Source of the DNA: Gammaproteobacteria bacterium | GTDB taxonomy: Bacteria; Pseudomonadota; Gammaproteobacteria; Eutrophobiales; Eutrophobiaceae | Length of the DNA stretch: 64,000 nucleotides | Direction: 5' to 3' | Assembly: GCA_012103475.1 (NCBI GenBank) | Contig: WLWS01000002.1 | Coordinates: forward strand, 423,234-487,233 | Part shown: piece by piece, positions 36,301 to 44,461 of the stretch | Position numbering within the stretch: position 1 is the first letter of the stretch | Layout: every line of letters starts with the position of its first letter | Notes under the pieces: generated by a model | The model's database searches: none | What the model saw: the letters and a program-made list of their open reading frames with translations, nothing else | What the model was told of the DNA's origin: nothing | Program-made: the position numbers and the translations under genes

Positions 36301-36419
36301 TTTATCGAGGCATGGCGGCAGTTATTGTTGGTGGCATGAGTGTGAGCACGGTATTTACACTGATTCTTCTGCCAAGCCTGCTACGTATCGGTGAACAGGC
36401 CGAGTCACTAAAAGCGTAA
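33354..36419 (+). CDS. RND efflux permease
   Basis: Proton-driven resistance-nodulation-division pump, 1021 residues, with the expected twelve membrane helices and two large periplasmic loops. Typical blocks: SNPVAVIVGIIMAVMFGAISL at the N-terminus, the central helix set with GLAFAVGMVLDASIVVLENIVR (proton-relay region) and the C-terminal repeat TMIGFIILLGLVVNNAILLVHQ and LRPILMSTLTSLFGMLPL. It is of the hydrophobe/multidrug-type subgroup; substrate unknown. Co-translated with the adaptor. Confidence 0.92.
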   Translation: MNPVKLSLSNPVAVIVGIIMAVMFGAISLSQLPIQLTPEIEEPQITVSTTWRAAAPNEVEAEIIEPQEDVLRGLPGMTEITATAYEGYGEITLTFSVDMELNRALIEVLNRLNQVPSYPEDADEPVLATVGGDANAIAWFMVKQMPGNDHPIAGYKDFVEEVIQTRLEQIPGVAKSEIHGGRDREIRITFDPYKVASLGIQLPVVSTLSGSGDDVSGGSTNVGKRAYSIRFSGKYGVEDLGGLIIQWRDGYPVYLRDVAVVEQRMVDKDEFVLAQGDLALAVNAKRETGVNVLEVMEGVNAAVIELREGPLARAGLTMEQVFDETVYIHQSIGMLRNNLGLGITLAVVILWLFLRKIRATFTVALAIPICLVTSFLLMHLAGRTLNVISMAGLAFAVGMVLDASIVVLENIVRLREEGLPAEEASEKGALQVLGALVASTATTVAIFLPIVFLEGEAGQLFADLALTITAAICLSFVVATTVIPTFAMEYMKNVSFQDKHQNWWQNGTDLLMRVTDRPGKRYGWIASLILLPMLAAFFLFPQTDYLPDGNRNLVYAFVLPPPGANIEHIENEMGSVVAERIVPYMNGEKSPQVKHYFFVGWGQGVFMGMVAKNQQKIDELLVALNEIVSGFPDVIAFANKASLFGGFGEGRSIDMDIQGRDMARVMEAATIGFLEISNAIPGSTTQPMPGLELAQPELRLIPNERRITEAGWNRAVMAGVTRAVSDGLYVGDYFDGEKTMDIIVRADPWETPEELASIPLATPNAGILPLNELVEIVRTSGPEEIRRVNRRRTVTLRVTPPANVSLENAIELLKDKVEGKVRGALPQDGDVNYSGSADKLETALSGMQNSFLLAIAILYLLISALFRSFIDSLMVILALPLATVGGVVALFLINTVPGLFGQAVFQPMDLITMIGFIILLGLVVNNAILLVHQARAGERAGLDRETAVRQAIRQRLRPILMSTLTSLFGMLPLLLIPGAGTELYRGMAAVIVGGMSVSTVFTLILLPSLLRIGEQAESLKA

Positions 36420-36483
36420 CTGCGTCTCCTCTGGTAGAATACGCGGAGTTTTTAATTCTCGCCTTGGTATACTGAGTAACATC

Positions 36484-37515
36484 ATGAACTGCATCATTTT
36501 TCTCCGTCATCCTATTCTGAAATTTGCTTTTCTGTTGAGTTTGATAGGTAACAATGTCGGAGCCGAAATTTATCGATTGGACAACGAGGAGGATTCCGTT
36601 GTCGGACAAATTCAAAAGACCCGGGCCAGTACAGAGGACACCCTGCTTGATATTGCCAGAGTTAACGGCCTCGGATACCACGAGATAAAACGGGTAAACC
36701 CAACTCTTGATACCTGGTTACCGGAAACTGACAGAGAGATAGTACTACCATCAAGATATGTACTACCCATGGGGCTTCGAAAAGGGATTGTTTTGAATAT
36801 TCCGGAAATGCGCCTCTATTATTATCCTCCTCTGGCGAAAGATTCAGAACCCAGTGTGATTACTTATCCTTTGGGAATTGGCCGGGAAGGCTGGCAAACC
36901 CCATACACAGGAACACGTATCATTCAGAAAAAGAAAAATCCGGCATGGCATCCTCCTGAGTCAATTCGCAAGGAACATGAAGAAGCAGGGGACCCTTTGC
37001 CAAAACGCGTTCCTCCTGGACCGGATAACCCACTCGGGGACTATGCCTTGAGACTCGGTTTGGCGGGCTATCTGATTCACGGCACCAACAAACCATTTGG
37101 CATTGGTATGAGGGTAAGCCATGGCTGCATTCGGCTTTATCCGGAAGACATTGAAGAGCTATTTCCTCAGGTGAAGCTAAAAACACCGGTTAATATAATT
37201 AATCAGCCCTACAAAGTAGGGCGCCTTGATGACAAAATTTACCTTGAAGCTCATCCTTATCTGGAAGAAGACGAAGAGTTGTTCAGAGACAATCTGACCA
37301 GTGTGGTGAAAATGATCGTCGATCTAACCGGTGACACGGATTATCAGATCGAATGGGACCTCGCAAAGCAGGTCATCCATGAAATGAAAGGTATTCCCGT
37401 TCTTATCGGCAGACTGAATTTTGAAGATGTCGGCGTGTTATCAGAGGATGGAGAAAGTACAGACATCCAGGCAAAGGGCATCAGTTTGCAACTTGAAACG
37501 GGAATTACGGAATAA
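36484..37515 (+). CDS. L,D-transpeptidase (ErfK/YbiS-like) with LysM-like region
   Basis: Periplasmic YkuD-domain enzyme of 343 residues. Signal peptide at about 1-27; a LysM-like segment (EDTLLDIARVNGLGYHEIKRVNP) at about 50-75; the catalytic domain carries HGTNKPFGIGMRVSHGCIRL near 198-217 with the catalytic Cys and His. ErfK/YbiS/YcfS-type enzymes attach Braun lipoprotein to meso-diaminopimelate in peptidoglycan. The next gene, convergent across a shared terminator, encodes an Lpp/OprI-type lipoprotein ending in lysine, its likely substrate. Confidence 0.92.
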   Translation: MNCIIFLRHPILKFAFLLSLIGNNVGAEIYRLDNEEDSVVGQIQKTRASTEDTLLDIARVNGLGYHEIKRVNPTLDTWLPETDREIVLPSRYVLPMGLRKGIVLNIPEMRLYYYPPLAKDSEPSVITYPLGIGREGWQTPYTGTRIIQKKKNPAWHPPESIRKEHEEAGDPLPKRVPPGPDNPLGDYALRLGLAGYLIHGTNKPFGIGMRVSHGCIRLYPEDIEELFPQVKLKTPVNIINQPYKVGRLDDKIYLEAHPYLEEDEELFRDNLTSVVKMIVDLTGDTDYQIEWDLAKQVIHEMKGIPVLIGRLNFEDVGVLSEDGESTDIQAKGISLQLETGITE

Positions 37516-37556
37516 AGTAGCGCTGGGGGTTCTTTTTGGCTTTCAGTAGACGAAAA

Positions 37557-37584
37557 AAAACCCTTCAGTAAGCTGAAGGGTTTT
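37557..37584. terminator. Bidirectional rho-independent terminator
   Basis: Perfect eight-base stem CCCTTCAG/CTGAAGGG with a four-base loop, flanked by A-run on one side and TTTT on the other, between the convergent L,D-transpeptidase and lipoprotein genes. It can work on both strands. Confidence 0.9.
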
Positions 37585-37611
37585 CTCAATTTCCTGAAGC
37601 AATTACAGAGC

Positions 37612-37893
37612 TTATTTCTGCATTGCTTTTTCAAACATACGATCCAGACGGCTGGTGTTCTCTGCACAACATGCTGCAGCGGCTTCAGCAGCGGATTGAG
37701 CGGTATTAGCAGCATCCAGCGCACTGTTAGCGACTGAAAGTGCGTTATCTGCACGAGAAGTTGCACTATTCGCGGTGGAAAGCGCTTTTTCGGCAGTGGA
37801 TCTAATCTGCGCAATTTCTTCCGTTGTAGCACACCCACCCAGTGTTCCAAGTGCCAGAGCGATAATTGAAGCTTTTACTATAGTTGTTTTCAT
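37612..37893 (-). CDS. Lpp/OprI-type murein lipoprotein
   Basis: Lipoprotein of 93 residues. Lipobox LGGC with the lipidated cysteine at 21; the mature part is an alanine-rich heptad region (repeats of the STANSATSRADNALSVANSA type) that should form a trimeric coiled coil, and the chain ends RMFEKAMQK with the C-terminal lysine used for attachment to peptidoglycan. It resembles Pseudomonas OprI more than E. coli Lpp. Two adjacent cysteines (ACCAE, near residue 73) in the mature helix are unusual for the family. Confidence 0.9.
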   Translation of the reverse strand: MKTTIVKASIIALALGTLGGCATTEEIAQIRSTAEKALSTANSATSRADNALSVANSALDAANTAQSAAEAAAACCAENTSRLDRMFEKAMQK

Positions 37894-38078
37894 TTAAGAT
37901 TCTCCTGTTAAATCTTGCAATCTGGGTTTCCCAGTCTTAGAAGGCGGAATCATGACGCAATTTTTCTTGATTATCAATTTTTTTAGGGTTGTGAGATCGG
38001 CATTTGGTCACATTTCCCCCAGACTTTGTGAACTTAAGGCCTTCTCAAAAGACTTTGCCCTGATTGACGATAGACAAA

Positions 38079-38444
38079 TTAACGCCTTCCACCCGTTTGT
38101 GCTCGTTTATGACGTTTCGGATGTTGCTCGATAATAAACTCGACAATTGCCTGATCAAAACCGTGTACGGGCTTTTGCTCACAATAATCGTCAAACCAGG
38201 CCAGCACGGCAATAAAGTCTTTATCACCTGATACTCGATAGGTATCAGGTGCCTGCGTGTTATAGGCAGTCAGATAACCTTTTAAATAATTGCGATAAAA
38301 ACTGTCGTCTTCCCCATTACGGGTCTTTGTGTAACTGAAACAAGACTTTTTACCAGCACCCCAGATGGCATAACTGCCTTTTTCATCTGCAGCCAGCAAA
38401 GCATTACTAAACAGCAGGAGAATACTTAATACAATAAATTTCAT
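38079..38444 (-). CDS. Small secreted protein of unknown function
   Basis: Protein of 121 residues with a clear signal peptide (MKFIVLSILLLFSNALLAA). The mature part holds two cysteines about 55 residues apart (KSCFSYTK and DDYCEQKP) that could form a disulphide, and a YRNYLKGYLTAYN segment seen in some small periplasmic proteins. The C-terminus is basic (KRHKRAQTGGRR). AAGGAAA precedes the ATG. The layout recalls HdeA- or Rap1a-like stress/immunity proteins only in general form; I cannot assign it. Confidence 0.6.
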   Translation of the reverse strand: MKFIVLSILLLFSNALLAADEKGSYAIWGAGKKSCFSYTKTRNGEDDSFYRNYLKGYLTAYNTQAPDTYRVSGDKDFIAVLAWFDDYCEQKPVHGFDQAIVEFIIEQHPKRHKRAQTGGRR

Positions 38445-38463
38445 GAATATTTCCTTCTTTGAG

Positions 38464-39036
38464 TCAATGATTGGTGAAAGACAAAGGTCTGCCGGAAAAC
38501 TGAGACTTCAGAAATTCCATCTGATCACCAAGAATTTTACGATTGGACAAGGCCAGATACTCAGCCCAGTTTGGTACAAATGGTATAGCCAGCAGTGGCA
38601 TATTGGCTTGCTCCGGTCTCCGGTTTCCTTTTCGGGTGTTGCAGGAACGACAAGCTGTCACTACGTTCCGCCAGAGATCCTTACCACCTCTTGATATTGG
38701 AATAACATGGTCACGAGTTAAGGCAGATTCCGCATATTGCTTACCACAATACATGCACAAGTGTGCGTCGCGCAGAAAAAGCTCACGATTAGTCAGAGGC
38801 GGGATGGTGCGGCGAGAGTGGCGATTCGGGGAAGAACGTTTTATAGCGATAATTGAATTGATATTAATCTGAGAACGCTCTCCGCTCAGCCGGTTGATTC
38901 CTCCTCTAAAGGAAAAACTTTGTTGTCCCGCTGTCCAGGCAATCATATCGCGACTATACAAACAAACCGCTGTCTGCCAGGCAATCCAGTTAACTGGTTC
39001 ACCGGATATGTCTAGTCGTAAGATCAGTGGCGGCAT
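38464..39036 (-). CDS. HNH endonuclease family protein
   Basis: Protein of 190 residues with a C-terminal HNH nuclease domain: the zinc cysteines CMYC and CRSC bracket the TRDHVIPISRGGKDLWRNVV core. The N-terminal half (about 1-85) is conserved in the group of bacterial HNH proteins that are not tied to mobile elements. The cellular target is unknown. Confidence 0.85.
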   Translation of the reverse strand: MPPLILRLDISGEPVNWIAWQTAVCLYSRDMIAWTAGQQSFSFRGGINRLSGERSQININSIIAIKRSSPNRHSRRTIPPLTNRELFLRDAHLCMYCGKQYAESALTRDHVIPISRGGKDLWRNVVTACRSCNTRKGNRRPEQANMPLLAIPFVPNWAEYLALSNRKILGDQMEFLKSQFSGRPLSFTNH

Positions 39037-39166
39037 GCTTTAATTCCATGGTAAGGATTAATTTAGTAACGCTTTTGGTGCTTTGCTTCCTTAAGCGCCG
39101 AACTGTTGTATTAGAAAGACAGGCAAAAATCAAGTTATCGACTGTTTATATTGGTGAATACGAACA

Positions 39167-39970
39167 ATGAGTGCAATAAACGAATTATTAGAAGTAATGA
39201 AAAATCTGCGTGATCCGGAAAATGGTTGCCCCTGGGACAGGGCTCAGACCATTAAGTCGATTTCAGGCTATACACTTGAGGAAGCTTATGAGCTCGTCGA
39301 GAGTATTGAAAACGAGGACATGCCCGGGCTCTGTGATGAACTTGGTGATTTACTGTTTCATATTGTGTTTTACGCGGAAATGGCAAATGAAAGTGATTTT
39401 TTTGATTTTGAGACGATTTGCGCACGAGCTTCGGCGAAACTGAAGCGTCGTCATCCGCACGTTTTCGCAGAAAAAGAGTTTGGAGATCGCAAGTCGCTGG
39501 AACAAAACTGGGAACAAATAAAGCAACAGGAGAGAAAGGAAAAAGAACCGCAACAAAGAAATGGCACGGGGACTAGTCTCTTGAGTGATATTGGCGGATC
39601 TTTTCCTGCTTTGATACGGGCTGAGAAACTGCAAAAGCGTGCCGCCTCAGTCGGTTTCGACTGGAGTGAGCTGACTCCTGTATTTGCCAAAATTGAAGAG
39701 GAATTAGCCGAAGTAAAACAAGCCGTTGAATCAAGCAACTCAGAGCAGGCTGTTCTGGATGAGTTTGGCGATTTATTGTTTAGTTGTGTCAATCTGGGGC
39801 GGCACCTTGGTGTACAGGCAGAGAGCGCCCTACGACAAACTAATCTCAAATTTCTGCACAGGTTTGATTATATTGAACAAAGATTAAAAGCAGAGGGTAT
39901 GGAATTAAATGAGGCGAATGCAGAGCGAATGGAAGAATTCTGGCAGGAAGCTAAAAACTCAGACCCTTAA
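39167..39970 (+). CDS. mazG: Nucleoside triphosphate pyrophosphohydrolase MazG
   Basis: Hydrolyses NTPs and dNTPs to monophosphates, acting in house-cleaning and ppGpp balance. Two MazG folds in 267 residues: CPWDRAQTIKSISGYTLEEAYELVESIE at the N-terminus with the EExxE metal motif and GDLLFHIVF; a second copy at about 165-230 (EEELAEVKQAVE, EFGDLLFSCVNLGRHL). Usual length for gammaproteobacteria. Confidence 0.95.
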   Translation: MSAINELLEVMKNLRDPENGCPWDRAQTIKSISGYTLEEAYELVESIENEDMPGLCDELGDLLFHIVFYAEMANESDFFDFETICARASAKLKRRHPHVFAEKEFGDRKSLEQNWEQIKQQERKEKEPQQRNGTGTSLLSDIGGSFPALIRAEKLQKRAASVGFDWSELTPVFAKIEEELAEVKQAVESSNSEQAVLDEFGDLLFSCVNLGRHLGVQAESALRQTNLKFLHRFDYIEQRLKAEGMELNEANAERMEEFWQEAKNSDP

Positions 39971-39990
39971 AAACTACCTCTGGAAATTAA

Positions 39991-40015
39991 AAAAAAGGGT
40001 GCCTTCAAGGCACCC
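39991..40015 (+). terminator. Stem-loop downstream of mazG
   Basis: Seven- to nine-base stem GGGTGCC(TT)/(AA)GGCACCC after an A-run, 20 bases past the mazG stop. No T-run follows on the plus strand, so it is a weak terminator there and would be stronger on the minus strand. A second imperfect repeat (CTGCAAGATT ... CTTGCAG, about 40014-40051) lies right after it around a run of seven G. Confidence 0.6.
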
Positions 40016-40210
40016 TGCAAGATTCAAGGAGGGGGGGAATCATTCTTGCAGTTTAAATGCCTGCATTTATAATGCCAGAATTATATATTCATATATTACA
40101 ATAGCTTATTGATTGTAATTAATGCTAATTATAAGTGTTTGTTCAAATGATGTCCGAATTCTGACGACAAATAAGGCAAAATGTTGCCGTTTCAGCTTAC
40201 CTGAGCTTAC

Positions 40211-41026
40211 TCAATTCTCACCGTCTTTATCGTGCGATAGCATGGCGTAAGCCGAGTGGTTGTGTATGGATTCGAAATTTTCGGATTCGACAATATAGCC
40301 GGCAATTCGCTCGTCTTTGTTAAATTCTATAGCGACATCGCGAACAATATCTTCGACAAATTTGGGGTTATCATAAGCGTACTCAGTCACATACTTTTCG
40401 TCGGGACGTTTCAGCAGACCGTATAATTCGCATGATGCCACTTTTTCGACGTAATCGATTATTTCTTCAATCCAGATAAAATCATTAGTTCTGACAGTCA
40501 CTGTGATATGTGAGCGCTGGTTGTGGGCACCTCTGTCAGAAATCTTCTTAGAGCAGGGACAGAGGCTGGTTACGGGCACCAACACTTTGACAAGGACGGT
40601 CGGTTCACCGGAGCTTATTTCGCCGATAAAAGACACTTCATAGTCCATTAGACTTTTAACACCTGAAACCGGCGCTGCTTTATTCACGAAATAGGGGAAA
40701 CTCATTTCCACATGTCCGGACTCTGCTTCCAGAAGATTTGTCATCTCCTCGATCATTTGCTTGAAAGAAGCAACTGTTATTTCGTATTCATGATTATTTA
40801 AAATTTCAACGAAACGAGACATATGCGTTCCCTTGAAATTATGTGGCAGACTCACGTACATATTGAAATTTGCAACAGTATGTTGCTCGCCACCACTACG
40901 ATCACGGACCACGACCGGATGCCGGATATCTTTAATTCCCACTCTGTCGATAGGGATCTGGCGTGTATCCTGACTGTTCTGAACATCAGGAATTTCCTTG
41001 TCTATAACTGCTGCAGGTTGGTTCAT
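40211..41026 (-). CDS. folE2: GTP cyclohydrolase FolE2 (type IB)
   Basis: Makes 7,8-dihydroneopterin triphosphate from GTP, the entry to folate (and to H4MPT-type pterins). FolE2 family of 271 residues: [16 protein letters not shown] near the N-terminus, the metal-site [17 protein letters not shown] near 175-191 and the C-terminal [24 protein letters not shown]. FolE2 can use metals other than zinc and is often Zur-regulated, but no Zur box was recognised upstream. Confidence 0.95.
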   Translation of the reverse strand: MNQPAAVIDKEIPDVQNSQDTRQIPIDRVGIKDIRHPVVVRDRSGGEQHTVANFNMYVSLPHNFKGTHMSRFVEILNNHEYEITVASFKQMIEEMTNLLEAESGHVEMSFPYFVNKAAPVSGVKSLMDYEVSFIGEISSGEPTVLVKVLVPVTSLCPCSKKISDRGAHNQRSHITVTVRTNDFIWIEEIIDYVEKVASCELYGLLKRPDEKYVTEYAYDNPKFVEDIVRDVAIEFNKDERIAGYIVESENFESIHNHSAYAMLSHDKDGEN

Positions 41027-41179
41027 TTAGTTTTAACCTCTAAATAAGTAATCAGGCTGCGAAGCTTTGCTCCCTGGCATGGCCTGAATTTGATTCTGTG
41101 AATAATTCCTTAGTATTTTACTAGGTTTTTCTGATTCAGGCACTCGAAATAAGTTTTTAAAACTAGCCGGGTCGGGTGC

Positions 41180-42070
41180 TCACTTGTTTCTTTGTACGAT
41201 ATAGTCGGCGATCATTCGCAGCGTGTCTGCCTTATCGTCAAAATCACGCAGGCAATCAAGGGCCTGGGCGTGGAGATTCTGGGCAGTTTCGCGAGCGCCT
41301 TCCAAACCGAGCAAATTGGGATATGTCGGTTTGTTGCGGGCCAAATCGGAGCCTTGCGGCTTGCCCAGGGTCTCAGTATCGCTTTCGATATCAAGAATGT
41401 CGTCGTGAACCTGAAATGCAAGTCCTATGCAATCCGCGTACTGTGACAGTTGGCTGAATTGGTCTGAATCCACGTCTTTCGAACACAATCCTCCCAGCTC
41501 AACACTGGCCCGTATTAACGCTCCTGTTTTATGCAAGTGCATGTTTTCCAGTTCGTGTAGATTCAGATTCTTGCCCACAGAGTTAAGGTCAATGGCCTGT
41601 CCACCAGCCATTCCCAGAGAACCGCTGGCCATCGCCAGCGTATCGATCATCTTTACCCTTTGCCCTGCCTCAACCGAAATTTTTTCATCATGCGCTAGCA
41701 CATGAAATGCCAGAGCCTGCAATGCATCACCAGCCAAAATCGCAGTGGCTTCATCGAATTGCCTGTGTAAGGTAGGGCGACCTCTGCGTAAATCATCGTC
41801 ATCCATTGCAGGAAGATCGTCATGCACAAGTGAATAAGCGTGGATCATTTCTACTGCTGAGGCACAAGCATCCAGAGCCTCAGGTGTGACGCCGAAAGCT
41901 TCACCGCTGGCGTAAACCAGTACCGGCCGAATACGCTTACCCTCACCGAGAACTGCATACCGCATTGCTGCGTGTAAATGCTCAGGCTCTTTGCCAGCCT
42001 CTGGCATCCAGTTTTCGAGTGCATTCTCCACGCGGGCCTGGTAGGCATTCAGTTGTTCTTGAAGTGTCAT
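41180..42070 (-). CDS. ispA: Farnesyl/geranyl diphosphate synthase IspA
   Basis: Short-chain prenyl diphosphate synthase of 296 residues. First aspartate-rich motif in DDLPAMDDDDLRRGRPTLH near 85-103 and the second in DDILDIESDTETLG near 220-233. Lies 8 bases after xseB, the usual gammaproteobacterial order, but dxs does not follow; folE2 is found instead. Confidence 0.96.
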   Translation of the reverse strand: MTLQEQLNAYQARVENALENWMPEAGKEPEHLHAAMRYAVLGEGKRIRPVLVYASGEAFGVTPEALDACASAVEMIHAYSLVHDDLPAMDDDDLRRGRPTLHRQFDEATAILAGDALQALAFHVLAHDEKISVEAGQRVKMIDTLAMASGSLGMAGGQAIDLNSVGKNLNLHELENMHLHKTGALIRASVELGGLCSKDVDSDQFSQLSQYADCIGLAFQVHDDILDIESDTETLGKPQGSDLARNKPTYPNLLGLEGARETAQNLHAQALDCLRDFDDKADTLRMIADYIVQRNK

Positions 42071-42078
42071 CGTTATTT

Positions 42079-42321
42079 TTAATTATTATCGTCAGCCTCA
42101 AATTGGCCTAATTCGTCTTTTCCTGCGGTTTTTAGAAGCACCTGAACTTTCTGTTCAGCCTCAGCCAGGGCTTTCTGGCAGGAACGAGTCAATGCAACGC
42201 CGCGTTCAAATTGAGCGAGTGATTCTTCCAGACTCATTTCACCCTGTTCCATTTTTTCGACCAGCGTTTCCAATTCCACAATCGATTTTTCGAAATCAAA
42301 TTTCTCCTGCTTTTTTGCCAC
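42079..42321 (-). CDS. xseB: Exodeoxyribonuclease VII small subunit XseB
   Basis: Helical protein of 80 residues that, with XseA, forms exonuclease VII (single-strand DNA degradation). Matches KFDFEKSIVELETLVEKMEQ and the LEESLAQFERGVAL block. GTG start at 42321, with AAGGAGAT six bases upstream. Directly before ispA. Confidence 0.94.
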   Translation of the reverse strand: MAKKQEKFDFEKSIVELETLVEKMEQGEMSLEESLAQFERGVALTRSCQKALAEAEQKVQVLLKTAGKDELGQFEADDNN

Positions 42322-42474
42322 GAACTATCTCCTTGCTTGAGAAAGGCCGAATCTTACCAACATGTGCAGGTCGATGTTAAATTTATCCGGGAAATTTATG
42401 ACTTATGATGAATGCCATAGTATTTAGCTATCAAGTAGATATAAAAATACAATCTAGATTGAGTCCTGACTGGA

Positions 42475-42503
42475 TTGACAGTCATTAACACCAGAGGTAC
42501 AGT
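42475..42503 (+). promoter_or_regulatory. Candidate sigma-70 promoter for rubrerythrin
   Basis: A perfect TTGACA (42475-42480), 17 bases, then TACAGT (42498-42503), about 70 bases before the rubrerythrin ATG. The -35 box is consensus, the -10 box matches four of six. AGGAGG lies before the gene. Confidence 0.5.
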
Positions 42504-42571
42504 CTTCGCGTCCCCGACAGTAATCAGGTAGAATTTTAAATTATATTTATCAATAGCTTAGGAGGCTTGCA

Positions 42572-42988
42572 ATGTCATTGAAAGGCACTAAAACAGAAGA
42601 AAATCTTAAAGCAGCGTTTGCAGGTGAATCTCAGGCAAACAGGCGCTATCTCTACTTTGCGCAAAAAGCAGACGTAGAAGGTTATAACGATGTATCTACC
42701 GTGTTTCGTTCGACAGCCGAAGGCGAAACCGGACACGCTCACGGTCACCTGGAATATCTGGAGGCTGTTGGCGATCCCGCAACAGGCGAACCTATTGGCA
42801 GTACGGAATTGAATCTGAAAGCCGCAATTGCCGGTGAAACGCACGAATATACCGATATGTATCCTGGTATGGCCAAATCGGCTCGTGAAGAAGGATTTGA
42901 TGAAATAGCTGACTGGTTTGAGACGCTTGCGAAAGCAGAGCGTTCCCATGCCAACCGTTTTCAGAAGGCCCTCGATAATCTCGACTAA
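42572..42988 (+). CDS. Rubrerythrin (diiron domain only)
   Basis: Peroxide-reducing diiron protein of 138 residues. Iron ligands are seen in [41 protein letters not shown] and [11 protein letters not shown] (two ExxH motifs). The C-terminal rubredoxin domain of classical rubrerythrin is absent, so an external electron donor is needed. AGGAGG sits just before the ATG. Followed by a strong terminator and then the Fe-S protein and DUF3501 genes, a grouping that recurs in proteobacteria. Confidence 0.93.
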   Translation: MSLKGTKTEENLKAAFAGESQANRRYLYFAQKADVEGYNDVSTVFRSTAEGETGHAHGHLEYLEAVGDPATGEPIGSTELNLKAAIAGETHEYTDMYPGMAKSAREEGFDEIADWFETLAKAERSHANRFQKALDNLD

Positions 42989-43018
42989 AGGCTTCTTTAA
43001 TCATGCAGTAAATCACTG

Positions 43019-43045
43019 ACCGGGCTATGCCCGGTTTGTTTTTTT
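43019..43045 (+). terminator. Rho-independent terminator after rubrerythrin
   Basis: Seven-base stem ACCGGGC/GCCCGGT with a three-base loop, followed by TTGTTTTTTT. It separates rubrerythrin from the downstream Fe-S gene, so the latter needs read-through or its own promoter in the 60 bases that follow. Confidence 0.92.
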
Positions 43046-43105
43046 AGGCGGATAATAGTCGAAAACTATGAACTCCATAGAAAGTAACAACTCAGGAATT
43101 AGTAA

Positions 43106-44449
43106 ATGAGCTCATCGGAATATCGTGAAGGTAGTCTGGAAGCCCCAACCCGGCATCCTATTGACTGGAAAGATCCAGAATTCTATAACGAAGAAAAACT
43201 AAACACGGAATTGGAGCGAGTCTTTGACATCTGTCATGGTTGTCGTCGTTGCGTGAGCCTTTGTAACGCCTTCCCGACACTCTTTGACCTAGTTGATGAA
43301 TCAGAGACCATGGAAGTTGATGGCGTCGATAAGAAAGACTATGGGAAAGTAGTTGATCACTGTTACCTCTGTGATCTTTGCTATTTGACTAAATGTCCCT
43401 ATGTGCCGCCACACGAGTGGAATGTTGATTTTCCACATCTGATGCTACAGGCCAAGGCTATAAATCATAAGAAAGGCGACAGTAAATTACGCGACCGGAT
43501 TCTGACCTCAACCGACGCGGTTGGCAGCCTTGCAGGTATCCCGGTAGTGGCAGAAATAGTCAATGCCGCTAATAAAAACAAAGTAGCCAGAAACATTCTG
43601 GACAAGACTCTGGGCGTTCATCCTGATGCCATCGTACCGGAATATCACAGCAAAACTCTTAGACAACGGGTAAAGAAACATAGTCCGAAACAAATAGCGG
43701 TTGAATCTACTGAGACTACTCAGGGGAAAGTAGCCATTTTTGCGACCTGTTACTGTAACCGGAATACGCCAGATGTTGGTGAGGATCTGATCCGTCTGTT
43801 ACAGCACAATAATATTCAGACTGAACTGGTCGCACAGGAAAAATGCTGTGGCATGCCTAAAATGGAGTTGGGTGATCTGGAAGCAGTTGAAAAACTGAAA
43901 GAGTATAATATTCCGCGGCTAGCCGAGATGGTCGATCAGGGTTTCGATCTGATCGCACCGATTCCCTCGTGCGTATTAATGTACAAACAGGAACTTCCTT
44001 TACTGTTTCCCGAAGACGAGCAGGTCAAAAAGGTTCAAAACGCTTTTTTCGATCCTTTTGAATACCTTATGCTTCGTCACAAAGCCGGAAAACTGTCGAC
44101 TGATTTTAGCAACAAACTGGGCAAGATCGCCTATCACGTTCCCTGTCATCAGCGGGTTCAGAAAATCGGTATGAAAACGAAAGAATTGCTTGAGCTTGTT
44201 CCTGAGACCACTATCGAAGTCATCGAACGCTGCTCCGGACACGATGGCACTTATGCCGTCAAAAGTGAATATCACGATATATCAATGAAAATTTGCAGAC
44301 CAGTTGTGAATAAAATCAAACAGGCAGAGATTGATCATTACATCAGTGACTGTCCGATGGCGGGCGATCAAATCGAACTTGGTATGGAAGGTAGTAAAAA
44401 AGCGGAATCGCCCTTCAGTCTTATTTGTCACGCCTACGGATTGGATTAA
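43106..44449 (+). CDS. Fe-S oxidoreductase with CCG domains (GlpC/heterodisulfide-reductase-related)
   Basis: Protein of 447 residues with two [4Fe-4S] motifs in the N-terminal part (CHGCRRCVSLCN near 36-47, CYLCDLCYLTKCPY near 88-101) and two cysteine-rich CCG-type domains (ATCYCNRNTP with KCCGMPK; HVPCHQR with ERCSGHDGT). This is the GlpC/HdrB-like set-up that passes electrons between quinone or thiol partners. Its neighbours, a rubrerythrin lacking rubredoxin and a DUF3501 protein, suggest it may supply electrons to rubrerythrin. That is an inference. Confidence 0.88.
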   Translation: MSSSEYREGSLEAPTRHPIDWKDPEFYNEEKLNTELERVFDICHGCRRCVSLCNAFPTLFDLVDESETMEVDGVDKKDYGKVVDHCYLCDLCYLTKCPYVPPHEWNVDFPHLMLQAKAINHKKGDSKLRDRILTSTDAVGSLAGIPVVAEIVNAANKNKVARNILDKTLGVHPDAIVPEYHSKTLRQRVKKHSPKQIAVESTETTQGKVAIFATCYCNRNTPDVGEDLIRLLQHNNIQTELVAQEKCCGMPKMELGDLEAVEKLKEYNIPRLAEMVDQGFDLIAPIPSCVLMYKQELPLLFPEDEQVKKVQNAFFDPFEYLMLRHKAGKLSTDFSNKLGKIAYHVPCHQRVQKIGMKTKELLELVPETTIEVIERCSGHDGTYAVKSEYHDISMKICRPVVNKIKQAEIDHYISDCPMAGDQIELGMEGSKKAESPFSLICHAYGLD

Positions 44450-44461
44450 TACGGATTAAAA

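Noticed and set aside
41027..41179. Zur box upstream of folE2
   Set aside because: No palindrome resembling the known zinc-responsive operator was recognised in this stretch.
42572..42988. Long frame opposite rubrerythrin on the minus strand
   Set aside because: It spans nearly the same bases but lacks family resemblance; the plus-strand protein has all diiron motifs.
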